From Anabaena sp. 4-3 (lineage in GTDB: Bacteria > Cyanobacteriota > Cyanobacteriia > Cyanobacteriales > Nostocaceae): DNA of 64,000 nucleotides. Of this stretch, positions 49,877-59,784 are shown piece by piece. How positions within the stretch are numbered: position 1 is the stretch's first letter; the number at the start of each line of letters is the position of its first letter. The notes below the pieces were generated by a model that saw nothing but the letters and a program-made list of their open reading frames with translations, was not told the origin of the DNA and did not search any database. The DNA lies in assembly GCF_001597745.1 (NCBI RefSeq), contig NZ_LUHJ01000026.1, forward strand, positions 149,990 to 213,989, given 5' to 3'. The position numbers and the translations under genes were made by a program.

Positions 49877-52603
49877 GTGGCTGTTGCATTTGAAAAATTA
49901 ATCACATCGGATATCTTGAAGCCAGCACGTTATTTGGGTAACGAACGGCTGGCGGTACATAAACCTTGGGATACGGCAGTAATACGCTGGGTATTAACTT
50001 ACCCGGAGGTATACGAAGTAGGAGCATCAAATTTAGGGCATATCATTCTGTATAACATTTTGAATGCCCAGCCCAGACAATTATGCGATCGCGCCTACCT
50101 ACCCGGTACAGACTTAGCTAGCAAACTCAGGGCAACAAACACGCCCCTGTTTGCGGTTGAGTCGAAGCGCGAACTACAAGAATTTGACATCTTAGGTTTT
50201 AGTCTCAGTTATGAACTAGGAGCAACCAACATTCTGGAAATGTTGGATTTAGCGGGAATACCCCTCACATGGCAAGAAAGAGCGCAGGGTGATTATCCGC
50301 TTATTTTCGCCGGAGGACAAACAGCAACGTCAAATCCTGAACCCTACGCCGATTTCTTTGACTTTTTCGCCTTGGGAGACGGTGAAGAACTCCTCCCAGA
50401 AATCGGTATGGTTTTGGAAGAAGGTAAACAAGCTAAATTAAGTCGGGAAAAACTCCTGCTAGATTTGGCGCAAATTCCTGGCGTGTATGTGCCGCAGTTT
50501 TATGACATCACAGCAGACGGTTCAGTACAACCGCTACGCTCAGATGTTCCCCCTAGAATTTTGCGGCGAGTTGCTACCCCCATCCCGGCTTATTCCATTG
50601 GCTTAGTTCCCTACGTCCAAACGGTACACGATCGCCTGACAATTGAAATTAGACGGGGTTGTACCCGTGGCTGTCGCTTTTGTCAACCGGGAATGCTCAC
50701 CCGCCCAGCTAGGGATGTAGAACCAGAGCAAGTGGTGGACGCAATCGAACAAGGGATGAGAGCCACCGGTTATAATGAGTTTTCACTGTTGTCTTTGAGT
50801 TGTTCCGATTATTTAGCCCTCCCTGCTGTGGGGATGGAAATCAAAAATCGGTTAAGAAATGAAAATATTTCCCTGTCACTTCCTAGCCAGCGTGTAGATA
50901 GGTTTGATGAAAATATCGCCAACATTCTCGGTGGTACACGCCAAGGTGGGTTAACCTTTGCCCCCGAAGCCGGAACTCAAAGAATGCGGGATATCATCAA
51001 CAAAGGTTTAACCAACGAAGAATTATTACGAGGTGTAAAAACCGCTTGGGAACAAGGTTGGGATAAGATAAAATTGTATTTTATGATCGGCTTACCCGGT
51101 GAGACGGATGCCGATGTTTTGGGCATTGCCGAAACAGTTAGCTGGTTGCAAAGGGAATGTCGAGGTAAAGGTAGAAGACCGCTTAACTTTAATTTGACGA
51201 TTTCTAACTTTACGCCAAAACCCCATACACCATTCCAATGGCACTCAGTTTCTACTGCCGAATTTCAGCGTAAGCAAGACCTATTAAGACAAGCATTCCG
51301 CCGGATTCGGGGATTGAAAGTTAATTTCACCGATATCCGCATTTCGGCAATGGAAGACTTTATTGGTCGAGGCGATCGCACTTTAGGAAAAGTAGTCCGT
51401 CGCGCCTGGGAATTGGGCGCGGGGATGGATTCTTGGTATGATAGTTTAGACAAAGCTTTTGCCGCATGGGGTGAGGCGATCGCACAAGCCGGTCTAGATT
51501 GGAAATACCGCCAAGTCGAAAACGGTGAATGGAATCTGTTCTCAGCACCGCAGGGAGAGAGCGGAGGAAGCGGAGGAGACAAGGAAGAATTTGTTACCCA
51601 GTCCCCAATCCCCAGTCCCCAATCCCCAATCCCCAATCCCCAATCCCCACTCCCTTGGGATCATATAGATACAGGCATTGATAAACAATGGCTGATCGAT
51701 GACTTAGAACGCGCTCTAGAAGCAGCAGTTGTTCCAGACTGTTCTTTTGAAGGTTGTTCTCACTGTGGCGTGTGTGGTACTGATTTCGGTCACAACATCG
51801 TCATTGAACCACCAGCTATCCCAGAATTTGCTGGTGAGTTTGTCCCCAACACAACTAAAACCCAAAGATTAAGGGTGTGGTTTGGTAAACAAGGTGACAT
51901 GGCTTTGGTTAGTCACTTAGATTTAATGCGCTTGTTTGACCGAGTAGTGCGGCGAGCCGGCTTACCAGTAGCTTATACAAATGGATTTCACCCCAGCCCC
52001 AGAATTGCTGTAGCAAGTGCTTTAGCTTTAGGGGCTACCAGTAGCGGTGAAATTGTTGATTTTGAGTTAACTGAGCCAATAGCAGTTAACATCTTTCATG
52101 AAAAACTCGCCCAAGAACTACCACAAGATATCCCTGTATATCGTGTAGAACAGGTAGACTTAAAAGCTCCCGCCGCTAATAAAATATTAGAACAGGCAGA
52201 GTATTTGATTACTGTCACAACCCAAGACGAGGTAACACCTGCACAATGGCAAACTTGGATTGAGGCAATTAAAACCGAAGATGAAATTTTGGCGGAGCAA
52301 ACAACCAAATCAGGGAAAACTAAAATCGTAAATCTGCGCTCACTGTTGTTTGAGCTAGAATTAGTATCAACTGATAATCATGACGGAGAATCAACAGCTG
52401 TTCTACGTTATGTTGGTAGTTGTCGCCAAGACGGTTTGTTATTGCGTCCTGAACAAACCCTGTCTATGCTAGAAATAGTCGCTGGTGAAGTTCCCCACCA
52501 AAGGAGTCACCCCACTCCCCCAACAGATGCAGAAGCATCAACGAACTTCACAAAATTTCATCTTTCACAGATCCACCGCAATCAGTTGCTTTTAGCTGTA
52601 TAA
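49877..52603 (+). CDS. Radical SAM protein fused to DUF2344 (TIGR03960-type)
   Basis: A 908-aa fusion. An N-terminal domain (about 1-200) resembles a B12-binding fold, and the radical SAM domain has RRGCTRGCRFCQPG (Cys262, Cys266, Cys269). The last 240 residues (RLRVWFGKQGDMALVSHLDLMRLFDRVVRRA) are DUF2344, usually a separate protein encoded next to radical SAM genes. The likely substrate is tRNA or a ribosomal component, by family precedent only. Residues about 557-593 are encoded by purine/pyrimidine heptamer-type repeats (nt 51545-51655) and form a Gly/Ser/Pro linker between the domains. The start is GTG 49877, with no good SD. Confidence 0.92.
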   Translation: MAVAFEKLITSDILKPARYLGNERLAVHKPWDTAVIRWVLTYPEVYEVGASNLGHIILYNILNAQPRQLCDRAYLPGTDLASKLRATNTPLFAVESKRELQEFDILGFSLSYELGATNILEMLDLAGIPLTWQERAQGDYPLIFAGGQTATSNPEPYADFFDFFALGDGEELLPEIGMVLEEGKQAKLSREKLLLDLAQIPGVYVPQFYDITADGSVQPLRSDVPPRILRRVATPIPAYSIGLVPYVQTVHDRLTIEIRRGCTRGCRFCQPGMLTRPARDVEPEQVVDAIEQGMRATGYNEFSLLSLSCSDYLALPAVGMEIKNRLRNENISLSLPSQRVDRFDENIANILGGTRQGGLTFAPEAGTQRMRDIINKGLTNEELLRGVKTAWEQGWDKIKLYFMIGLPGETDADVLGIAETVSWLQRECRGKGRRPLNFNLTISNFTPKPHTPFQWHSVSTAEFQRKQDLLRQAFRRIRGLKVNFTDIRISAMEDFIGRGDRTLGKVVRRAWELGAGMDSWYDSLDKAFAAWGEAIAQAGLDWKYRQVENGEWNLFSAPQGESGGSGGDKEEFVTQSPIPSPQSPIPNPQSPLPWDHIDTGIDKQWLIDDLERALEAAVVPDCSFEGCSHCGVCGTDFGHNIVIEPPAIPEFAGEFVPNTTKTQRLRVWFGKQGDMALVSHLDLMRLFDRVVRRAGLPVAYTNGFHPSPRIAVASALALGATSSGEIVDFELTEPIAVNIFHEKLAQELPQDIPVYRVEQVDLKAPAANKILEQAEYLITVTTQDEVTPAQWQTWIEAIKTEDEILAEQTTKSGKTKIVNLRSLLFELELVSTDNHDGESTAVLRYVGSCRQDGLLLRPEQTLSMLEIVAGEVPHQRSHPTPPTDAEASTNFTKFHLSQIHRNQLLLAV

Positions 52604-53071
52604 TCCCAAAGGGCAACTTGCTAGTAGTTGCCCTGTTGTAGCACATCATGGGAATTGATTTTTAGCAAGGTTGCGTTAGAATAGAATCAAGAGAAATTTT
52701 CTGGCGCTGCATTGAACAAACTGGTTCACTACTACCCTGGTAATCAGGGAGCAAGAGCAAGATATTAGAGTGTAATTTCTAGGATCTTATCCCAGACAAA
52801 CTAAGGCGAATTAAAAAACACTCTCTCGATAGCTACCTTGTGAATCAGTGATTAACAGCAGGCTAAGTCGGCTTCTCTATCTATGCTTTTACAACTGCTG
52901 AATGCCTAAACCCCGGAGGGTAAAGGTATTACATCAAAAATCAACCAAGGACGGTTGATTTATTTGCTTAAACAATATGCAGCCGTTCTGGAATAATCAG
53001 GCGTGTCAACGCAATTCCATAGTCAATAGCTCTTTAATTTTGAAGCTCTGCTTCACAATTTTTATTACTAA
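52604..53071. other. Long non-coding region upstream of rne
   Basis: About 470 bp free of genes. GGGCAACT/AGTTGCCC (52613-52635) near the left end may end the radical SAM transcript. The remainder would be promoter and 5' leader of rne. Confidence 0.5.
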
Positions 53072-53133
53072 CAGCGTCTTTGGAGGCTGGCAGGGGCGAG
53101 AGGCATAACAAACCTCCAAGCCCGTTGACGCTG
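53072..53133 (+). promoter_or_regulatory. Structured leader hairpin before rne
   Basis: Nested complementary arms: CAGCGTC (53072-53078) with GACGCTG (53127-53133), and inside it TTGGAGG (53079-53085) with CCTCCAA (53113-53119). It ends 20 nt before the rne ATG, so it could affect ribosome access. Autoregulation by RNase E through its leader is established in other bacteria; that it applies here is inferred. Confidence 0.5.
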
Positions 53134-53153
53134 CCGATTTTTGAGGAAATTGA

Positions 53154-55250
53154 ATGCCAAAACAAATTATTATCGCGGAGCAGCATCAGATCGCTGCTGT
53201 GTTTTCGGAAGATCAAATCCAAGAACTGGTTGTAGCCACAGGCCATCATCAAATCGGTGATATCTATTTAGGTGTAGTAGAAAATGTATTACCTGGGATT
53301 GATGCGGCGTTTGTAAATATTGGTGATCCAGAACGTAATGGCTTTATTCATGTTACTGATTTAGGGCCTCTCAGGCTAAAACGCTCATCTGCGGCAATTA
53401 CAGAACTGTTAACACCACAGCAAAAAGTGCTGGTGCAGGTGATGAAAGAGCCAACGGGAACCAAAGGGCCGAGGCTCACAGGTAATATCACTATGCCTGG
53501 ACGTTATGTGGTATTGATGCCCTATGGTAGAGGCGTAAATTTATCCCGGCGAATTAAAAGCGAAACTGAGCGTAACCGCTTACGGGCATTAGCTATTTTA
53601 ATTAAACCCGCAGGAATGGGTTTATTAGTGCGGACAGAAGCAGAAGGCAAGCCAGAAGAAGCAATTATTGAAGATTTGGAAGTGCTGCAAAAGCAGTGGG
53701 AAGCTATTCAACAAGAAGCTCAATCCACTCGTGCGCCAGCGTTACTCAATAGAGATGATGATTTTATTCAGCGCGTACTGCGAGATATGTATGGCGCGGA
53801 TGTGAATCGAATTGTGGTGGATTCCAGCACCGGGCTGAAGCGTGTAAAACAGTATTTGCAGAACTGGAGTGGTGGACAGACACCGCAGGGATTGTTGATT
53901 GATCACCATCGCGATCGCTCACCAATTTTAGAGTATTTCCGCATTAACGCTGCGATTCGCGAAGCCCTGAAACCAAGAGTAGACCTACCTTCTGGTGGTT
54001 ATATCATCATTGAGCCAACAGAAGCCTTAACTGTAATTGATGTTAACTCTGGTTCGTTCACGCGATCGGCAACCGCCAGAGAAACCGTATTGTGGACAAA
54101 CTGCGAAGCTGCAACCGAAATTGCTCGTCAACTGCGTTTAAGAAACATCGCTGGGGTAATCGTCGTTGACTTTATTGATATGGAATCACGGCGTGATCAA
54201 TTGCAGGTTTTAGAACATTTTAATAAAGCCCTGAGAGCAGACAAAGCTCGCCCCCAAATTGCTCAACTAACTGAGTTAGGTTTAGTCGAGTTAACCCGCA
54301 AACGCCAAGGTCAAAACATTTACGAATTGTTTGGTGACACTTGCCCCACCTGTGGCGGTTTAGGACATACAGTCCGCTTACCTGGAGAAACTGAAAGCCG
54401 CTTGCCTACACCCGTAGAAGTACCAGATAGATTTGTATCTTTGCCACAGCAAAGAGAAAGAGAACCCCGTTTACCTGTGAATCGCCTCACAGATATGCGC
54501 GAAACCTATGATGGATTTGGCGAAGGATTCGAGGGTGAGTCTGATTTGGGTGCTTTAAATCTAGTTAATCATCCCAGTTATCAAGAACTCAACGAACAAA
54601 ACAAACGTCGTACCCGCACCCGTCGCAGTCGCATTGGCATCAATGGTACAAATGGCAAAGACGAAACCCGAATTATTAACAGTCCCTTGGGTTTCATGAA
54701 TGACTCAGATTTAGACTTAGATGGTGATGTAGAACTGGGTACAACACCAGAACTTCCAACTCCGAACTTAAGCAAATCTAGTTGGACTGAAAGGGCGGAA
54801 CGTACCAAAGTCATTAAAACAGAACCAATTAAACCTGTGGTAGAACCACCGGAAATTAAAACTGTAGAAATGTCGCAACCAGAACAGGATATTTTTGCCT
54901 TAATGGGGGTTTCGCCGCTAATTAAGTTAGATCAGGAGGTAAAAAATCCTAAATCTGTCATTATTAATGTTGTGCAGCCAGGGCAGAAATCAACAGAATC
55001 TTCTGAAGTAACTCCAACTCCAACTCCTGTGTTGAGAGAAAGCACAGAAGTGAGTACACCAGAAGTGAAGTTAGTCAGGAAAACCTTGCCCACTCCTAAA
55101 GCTGAACCAAAAACTGTTGTAGCTGATACGGCAGAACGCTTCACTAACACTGAAGATACTGAAGCCAATACCGGCACTACTATTAATCGTCGTCGTCGTC
55201 GTCGTTCCTCTGCATTGGAGTCAGACAACGGCTCTACAGAGGACAGTTAA
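53154..55250 (+). CDS. rne: Ribonuclease E/G
   Basis: Main endoribonuclease for mRNA decay and rRNA/tRNA processing. The 698 aa match the compact cyanobacterial form. Residues about 33-130 are the S1 domain (GDIYLGVVENVLPGIDAAFVNIG), followed by the DNase I-like core (GGYIIIEPTEALTVIDVNSGS, VIVVDFIDMESRRDQ). The Zn-link CPTCGG is near residue 397. The C-terminal 290 residues are low-complexity, with a terminal Arg run (NRRRRRRSSALE) like the polynucleotide-phosphorylase-binding peptide of cyanobacterial RNase E. ATG 53154 is preceded by a structured leader. It is 9 bp upstream of rnhB. Confidence 0.96.
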   Translation: MPKQIIIAEQHQIAAVFSEDQIQELVVATGHHQIGDIYLGVVENVLPGIDAAFVNIGDPERNGFIHVTDLGPLRLKRSSAAITELLTPQQKVLVQVMKEPTGTKGPRLTGNITMPGRYVVLMPYGRGVNLSRRIKSETERNRLRALAILIKPAGMGLLVRTEAEGKPEEAIIEDLEVLQKQWEAIQQEAQSTRAPALLNRDDDFIQRVLRDMYGADVNRIVVDSSTGLKRVKQYLQNWSGGQTPQGLLIDHHRDRSPILEYFRINAAIREALKPRVDLPSGGYIIIEPTEALTVIDVNSGSFTRSATARETVLWTNCEAATEIARQLRLRNIAGVIVVDFIDMESRRDQLQVLEHFNKALRADKARPQIAQLTELGLVELTRKRQGQNIYELFGDTCPTCGGLGHTVRLPGETESRLPTPVEVPDRFVSLPQQREREPRLPVNRLTDMRETYDGFGEGFEGESDLGALNLVNHPSYQELNEQNKRRTRTRRSRIGINGTNGKDETRIINSPLGFMNDSDLDLDGDVELGTTPELPTPNLSKSSWTERAERTKVIKTEPIKPVVEPPEIKTVEMSQPEQDIFALMGVSPLIKLDQEVKNPKSVIINVVQPGQKSTESSEVTPTPTPVLRESTEVSTPEVKLVRKTLPTPKAEPKTVVADTAERFTNTEDTEANTGTTINRRRRRRSSALESDNGSTEDS

Positions 55251-55259
55251 TCTGTCTGT

Positions 55260-55913
55260 ATGGTTAAAATGGAACGTACTGCTGAATCACTCCTGGATGA
55301 AACTGGTTGGCTAGAGTTTTCCTCGGCTTTTGCAAAGATTCCAGGGTTGATAGCAGGGGTAGATGAAGTAGGGCGGGGCTGTTTGTTTGGCCCTGTAGTC
55401 GCAGCAGCAGTTATACTACCAGCCTGTGCTTTGCCTGAACTGATAGCAGCTGAAATTAGAGATAGTAAAAAGCTGTCGAGTTCTCGCAGAATTTTGCTAG
55501 CGCAACAAATTTGTACGCTAGCAACAGACTGGAAAATTGGTTATGCTTCCACTGCGGAAATTGACAAAATAAATATTTTGCAAGCCACACTGTTAGCGAT
55601 GAAGCGGGCTGTACAAAAGCTTAAGGTACAGCCTGAACTTTGCTTGATAGATGGTAATCAGTTGGTGAAAGATTTGGCTATACCACAACAAACTATCATC
55701 AAAGGAGATGAGCGATCGCTTACCATAGCAGCAGCTAGTATTGTGGCTAAAGTTTGGCGTGATGATTTAATCATGCGTCTAGCTGCTAAATATCCCATGT
55801 ATGATTTAGATAATAACAAGGGTTATGGCAGTAAAAAGCATCTGTTAGCCTTGCAAAAGTACGGCCCTTCATCTCTACACCGTAAGTCTTTTCGTCCTTG
55901 TCAAGTCCGATAA
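55260..55913 (+). CDS. rnhB: Ribonuclease HII
   Basis: Removes misincorporated ribonucleotides and RNA of RNA-DNA hybrids. The 217 aa carry GVDEVGRGCLFGPVVAAAV (Asp, Glu of the metal site), KKLSSSRR, LIDGNQL and AAASIVAKVWRDD with the third acid. It starts at ATG 55260 (alternative ATG 55269) and lies 9 bp after rne, which suggests an operon, an arrangement common in cyanobacteria. Confidence 0.96.
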   Translation: MVKMERTAESLLDETGWLEFSSAFAKIPGLIAGVDEVGRGCLFGPVVAAAVILPACALPELIAAEIRDSKKLSSSRRILLAQQICTLATDWKIGYASTAEIDKINILQATLLAMKRAVQKLKVQPELCLIDGNQLVKDLAIPQQTIIKGDERSLTIAAASIVAKVWRDDLIMRLAAKYPMYDLDNNKGYGSKKHLLALQKYGPSSLHRKSFRPCQVR

Positions 55914-55967
55914 GTAGATTAACTAATTAATATTTTGGTGAGGTGTATTCTACCGAACAAATAATTG

Positions 55968-56041
55968 AACGCAGATGAACGCGGATGTAGCTTGCTTCTC
56001 TTACGAGACGCTACCGCGAACCCGAAGGGTACGCAGATGAA
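55968..56041. repeat. Small dispersed repeat block
   Basis: ACGCAGATGAAC recurs on both sides of a GC-rich block with GCTTGCTTCTCTTACGAGACG and CGAACCCGAAGGGTACG (nested palindromic parts). It resembles other dispersed blocks (4.4 and 8.4 kb). It lies between rnhB and the convergent DUF1997 gene. Confidence 0.7.
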
Positions 56042-56088
56042 TTTGGATTCTATCCGGTTGCAATCTGCTATAGCTCACTTGTAAAAAA

Positions 56089-56676
56089 TTATTCAATATT
56101 CAGCATTGGCAAATTAGCACCCTCATCAATCAAGCTTTGGTCTTGAGTTTGTAAGATGACCCATTGACGATAATCTACTAACAGTTGGTGCATTAGTCGC
56201 TGCTTAACTGTTAATAATACACTCTTGAGTAAACCATTACCAGTTGCTTCGATAATTGGTTTAGGAGTCAGAGAAAAAGGTGGGGGTAGTTCAACTTGCA
56301 CTTCTAAATCGGCTCTACCTTTTAACCGGGTATCATTATTTACTTGATAGGGCGATAAATGTCCTTGTAAGTTTAAAGAAAATCGCTGGTTAATGTACTC
56401 AAAACCCAGAATTTCACAACCAACAGATCGCAGATAAATTATGCCGTTTGATTCTGCCCAAACTCTCATATCTACAGTCGGCTGAATACTGAGTGACATA
56501 AAAGCTAAGGGACGCATTTTCAAGCGAAAAACTTCTTCAGAAAGCTGCTGAATGCGCTTTTGATCAACCAAAGCATTAACTAGGCGTTGCGGCTGACGTA
56601 AGTAATGCTGGATAGGAATAGGCTGATGTGGAACAGCAATTTCTACCGATTGGGAGGCTGTAAACTTGGTAGCCAT
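56089..56676 (-). CDS. DUF1997 family protein
   Basis: A 195-aa protein with LSEEVFRLKMRPLAFMSLSIQP and VDMRVWAESNGIIYLRSVGCEILG, features of DUF1997 (cyanobacteria and chloroplast-bearing plants, function unknown). The second half is beta-rich (FSLNLQGHLSPY; KGRADLEVQVELPPPFSL) with a C-terminal helix (LTVKQRLMHQLLVDYRQWV). It may bind a lipid or pigment-like ligand as SRPBCC-like proteins do; this is inference. ATG 56676. Confidence 0.87.
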   Translation of the reverse strand: MATKFTASQSVEIAVPHQPIPIQHYLRQPQRLVNALVDQKRIQQLSEEVFRLKMRPLAFMSLSIQPTVDMRVWAESNGIIYLRSVGCEILGFEYINQRFSLNLQGHLSPYQVNNDTRLKGRADLEVQVELPPPFSLTPKPIIEATGNGLLKSVLLTVKQRLMHQLLVDYRQWVILQTQDQSLIDEGANLPMLNIE

Positions 56677-57129
56677 GAGTTATGAATACTAATTGTTTGT
56701 TAGCTTTACTATTGATTTAATTACGATTTGATTTTTTGATTGATTCAAAATTATTGCAATGCTACTTCATAGATTATAAAAATATATTTTTTTATGGATA
56801 TGATTAATTATTAAAATGATTGCTAATATTATATTTTTTGTGCTTACGTATATTGATTATATCTTAAAACCGGATGTTTTCTGCACAAAAAAAGTCTAAC
56901 TTTTTGGTGAGGTGCGACTTTAGTAATATTTAAGACTGTTGAATTTAAAACAACAAATACATCTCAAGTGATGCTTGATGACTAAGAAGCCTGAAACATC
57001 GGCATGAAATTTATTTTTCCTCACCGAGTCTAAAGTCAGTAATTACCCTATAAAGTATGTATGATAAAACTCTAAGTTGCTGTCATCGATAGGGCAATTT
57101 TTTTGACAAAATTACTACTCAATGCCTGA
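56677..57129. other. AT-rich intergenic region
   Basis: About 450 bp, very AT-rich, with no gene. It holds the divergent promoters of the DUF1997 and glycosyltransferase genes. I see no hairpin or repeat of note. Confidence 0.5.
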
Positions 57130-58809
57130 ATGAAGAACAAATATCACCTATTGCTACTGCTGCTATGGTTAGCTATTGGTACAAGTCTACGCTTTTGGCG
57201 TTTAGAAGTCTTGCCCCCTTGGACTGATGAGTGTGCCACGATGGTTTTTAGCTTGGGGAATAGTTTTCGCATTGTTCCACTCAATCAGATAATTAGTTCA
57301 GATGTTTTATTACAACAACTCGTACCTACGCCCTTAGTAGGGTTCACTACGGTAATTCAACATTTGTTAAATGAGAGTACCCATCCACCTGTATATTTCG
57401 TACTAGCTCATTTGTGGATGAAAATCTTTTCACCGACTGGGGAAGTTGCTTCTATTTTAGCAGCGCGATCGCTCAGTGCTTGTCTAGGCATTTTATCAAT
57501 TCCTGCCATGTTCTGGTTTGCCTATGTGGCTTTTCGTTCTAAATTGGTGGGGCAAATAGCCGCAGCGATGATGGCAGTTTCACCTTACACTATTTTTTTA
57601 GCAAGAGAAGCCCGTCACTATACTTTAGTCATGTTGTTGGTGATTGCTTCTCTGTGTTGTTTAGTCAAAGCTATCCAAAAAATTTATACTCAGCAATCTC
57701 TACCCATATCGCTGATGTTTGTTTGGGTGATAATTAACTGTGTGGGAGTAGCAACACATTATTTTTTCATGCTGACGCTTTGCGCTGAAGGTTTGGTACT
57801 CCTAGCAAAGATTTGGCAATCAAAACAACAGCATCGCACTTGGTGGCGAATCAGCATAGTTGCTGTCGGTACTTTGGTGGGATGTCTGGTGTGGATACCC
57901 AACTTACTGAATATACCAGGAAGTGATCTCACAAGTTGGGTAGGGGGTAGTAGTCCCCATACTAGATGGTTAGAACCATTAGGAAGATTACTACTGTGGC
58001 TGATGAGTATGCTGTTGTTGTTACCTTCGGCTCTCACATTACCATTAGCGGTGATAATTCTGTCTGGTGTGGTGACTTTGGTATTTTTAGTCTGGAGTCT
58101 ACCACCCATGATTCAGGGATTGAAAATTTACCAAGAAAATCCTGATACCCATCTCACCATACAAATTTTAACTGGTTATGTATGGGGGGCGATCGCTTTA
58201 TCTTTGTTTTTCACCTACGGTTTAGGAAAAGACTTAACTTTAGCCGCCCGTTTCCAATTTTTTTACGCCCCAGCAATCATTTTACTCTTAGGTGCAGCCT
58301 TGGCTGGCTGTTGGCATCAAGTACAGCAATTGCGGTTTCTAGTTCATAGTAAAGTTGCAGTCAGCATCATTTTATTGATGGCGACTTTAGGAGGTGTAAC
58401 AGTTGGTGGTAATTTGGGTTATCTACAAAACCAACGTCCTGATATTCTCGCCGCTATTATTCAACAAGCCTCTCAGAATAATATCCTAATTGCCACAACA
58501 CACATCCATCACGGACAAACAGGTAGAATGATGGGGTTAGCTTGGGAATTACAAAATTTACCTGCCAAAAATTTGCAATTTTTCTTAGCTGGTAAAGATT
58601 CAAAAACTCAGAATTATACTCAAGCCCAGCAAATATTAACACAACAACTAACTCAACTTCAGCGTCCTTTAGACTTGTGGTTAGTCGAATTTCGCACCCC
58701 AATTGATGTGGAATCTCAAAACTGTGTTCTTGATCAAAAATACGGTAACTTTGCTGGTGAATATAGTTATAAGTTTTATCACTGTGTTGCTCAAACCAGT
58801 ACCAATTAA
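57130..58809 (+). CDS. Glycosyltransferase family 39-like membrane protein
   Basis: A 559-aa polytopic protein with about eleven hydrophobic segments. Its first loop contains LPPWTDECATMVFSLGN with the paired acids Asp32-Glu33 expected of GT-C (ArnT/PMT) enzymes, and AREARHYTLVMLLVIASL holds the second conserved loop. Such enzymes move a sugar from a polyprenyl-phosphate donor to lipid or protein on the outer side of the membrane. The C-terminal 100 residues are soluble. The acceptor is unknown. ATG 57130. Confidence 0.85.
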   Translation: MKNKYHLLLLLLWLAIGTSLRFWRLEVLPPWTDECATMVFSLGNSFRIVPLNQIISSDVLLQQLVPTPLVGFTTVIQHLLNESTHPPVYFVLAHLWMKIFSPTGEVASILAARSLSACLGILSIPAMFWFAYVAFRSKLVGQIAAAMMAVSPYTIFLAREARHYTLVMLLVIASLCCLVKAIQKIYTQQSLPISLMFVWVIINCVGVATHYFFMLTLCAEGLVLLAKIWQSKQQHRTWWRISIVAVGTLVGCLVWIPNLLNIPGSDLTSWVGGSSPHTRWLEPLGRLLLWLMSMLLLLPSALTLPLAVIILSGVVTLVFLVWSLPPMIQGLKIYQENPDTHLTIQILTGYVWGAIALSLFFTYGLGKDLTLAARFQFFYAPAIILLLGAALAGCWHQVQQLRFLVHSKVAVSIILLMATLGGVTVGGNLGYLQNQRPDILAAIIQQASQNNILIATTHIHHGQTGRMMGLAWELQNLPAKNLQFFLAGKDSKTQNYTQAQQILTQQLTQLQRPLDLWLVEFRTPIDVESQNCVLDQKYGNFAGEYSYKFYHCVAQTSTN

Positions 58810-58901
58810 ATTTTTATTCGGACAAAATATGGCGACTAAAAAAAACTGATTTTCCCTATGATACAGTCAGAAACATCAGAAATAACTAAGGACTAAACGC
58901 T

Positions 58902-59780
58902 GTGACTTTATCAATTGCCCATTTAGGGCCGCCAGGAACTTATGCAGAACAAGCAACGATTTTTTATGTTCAATGGCTAAAACAACATACAGGTATTGAA
59001 ACTGTTTTATGTCCCTATCCTAGTATTGCTCAATCATTAAAAGCCGTTGCCCAAGGACAAACCCATCTAGCTGTTGTACCTGTGGAAAATTCGATTGAAG
59101 GCAGCGTCACCATGACGATGGATACTTTATGGCAGTTAGACAGTTTGCAAATTCAATCAACTTTGGTGATGCCTATTGCCCATGCCTTAATTTCCTGTGC
59201 GCCTAGCTTAGATAAGATTAAAACTGTTTATTCGCATCCGCAAGGGTTGGCGCAGTGTCAGAACTGGTTGGGAGAGTTTCTCGCGAATGTACAACTGATT
59301 CCCAGCAATTCTACCACGGAAGGGTTAAAAATTTTACAGCAGGATTTCACAGCCGCCGCGATCGCCTCTGCTAGAGCTGCTCAAATTTACAATTTGCCGA
59401 TATTAGCGCATCAGATTAATGATTATCCCGAAAACTGTACACGTTTTTGGGTAATCAGTCAGGAAGACTCAGAAATTACGCAGCAGCTACCCTTACATAC
59501 GCCCACTCATACGTCTGTGGCTTTTAGTGTACCTGCTAACGTACCAGGAGCATTGGTTAAACCACTACTGGTATTTGCTGAACTAGGAATCAACCTCAGT
59601 CGGATTGAATCACGTCCGACGAAGCGATCGCTAGGAGAGTATTTATTTTTTATTGATTTAGAGGCTGCTGTCAACACACCTAAAATGCAATCTGCACTGG
59701 TAGAACTCAGTAACTACACAGAAGTTCTCAAAATTTTTGGTAGTTATAATGTCGTACCAATCAGGACACAGGAGTCTTGA
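58902..59780 (+). CDS. pheA: Prephenate dehydratase
   Basis: Converts prephenate to phenylpyruvate in phenylalanine synthesis. The 292 aa comprise a catalytic PDT domain (HLGPPGTYAEQATIFYV; VPVENSIEGSVTMTMD; the Thr-Arg-Phe active motif in ENCTRFWVI) and a C-terminal ACT domain (VPGALVKPLLVFAELGINLSRIESRPTK) that binds Phe for feedback inhibition. The start GTG 58902 fits MTLSIAHLGPPG. There is no chorismate mutase fusion. Confidence 0.97.
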   Translation: MTLSIAHLGPPGTYAEQATIFYVQWLKQHTGIETVLCPYPSIAQSLKAVAQGQTHLAVVPVENSIEGSVTMTMDTLWQLDSLQIQSTLVMPIAHALISCAPSLDKIKTVYSHPQGLAQCQNWLGEFLANVQLIPSNSTTEGLKILQQDFTAAAIASARAAQIYNLPILAHQINDYPENCTRFWVISQEDSEITQQLPLHTPTHTSVAFSVPANVPGALVKPLLVFAELGINLSRIESRPTKRSLGEYLFFIDLEAAVNTPKMQSALVELSNYTEVLKIFGSYNVVPIRTQES

Positions 59781-59784
59781 CAGC

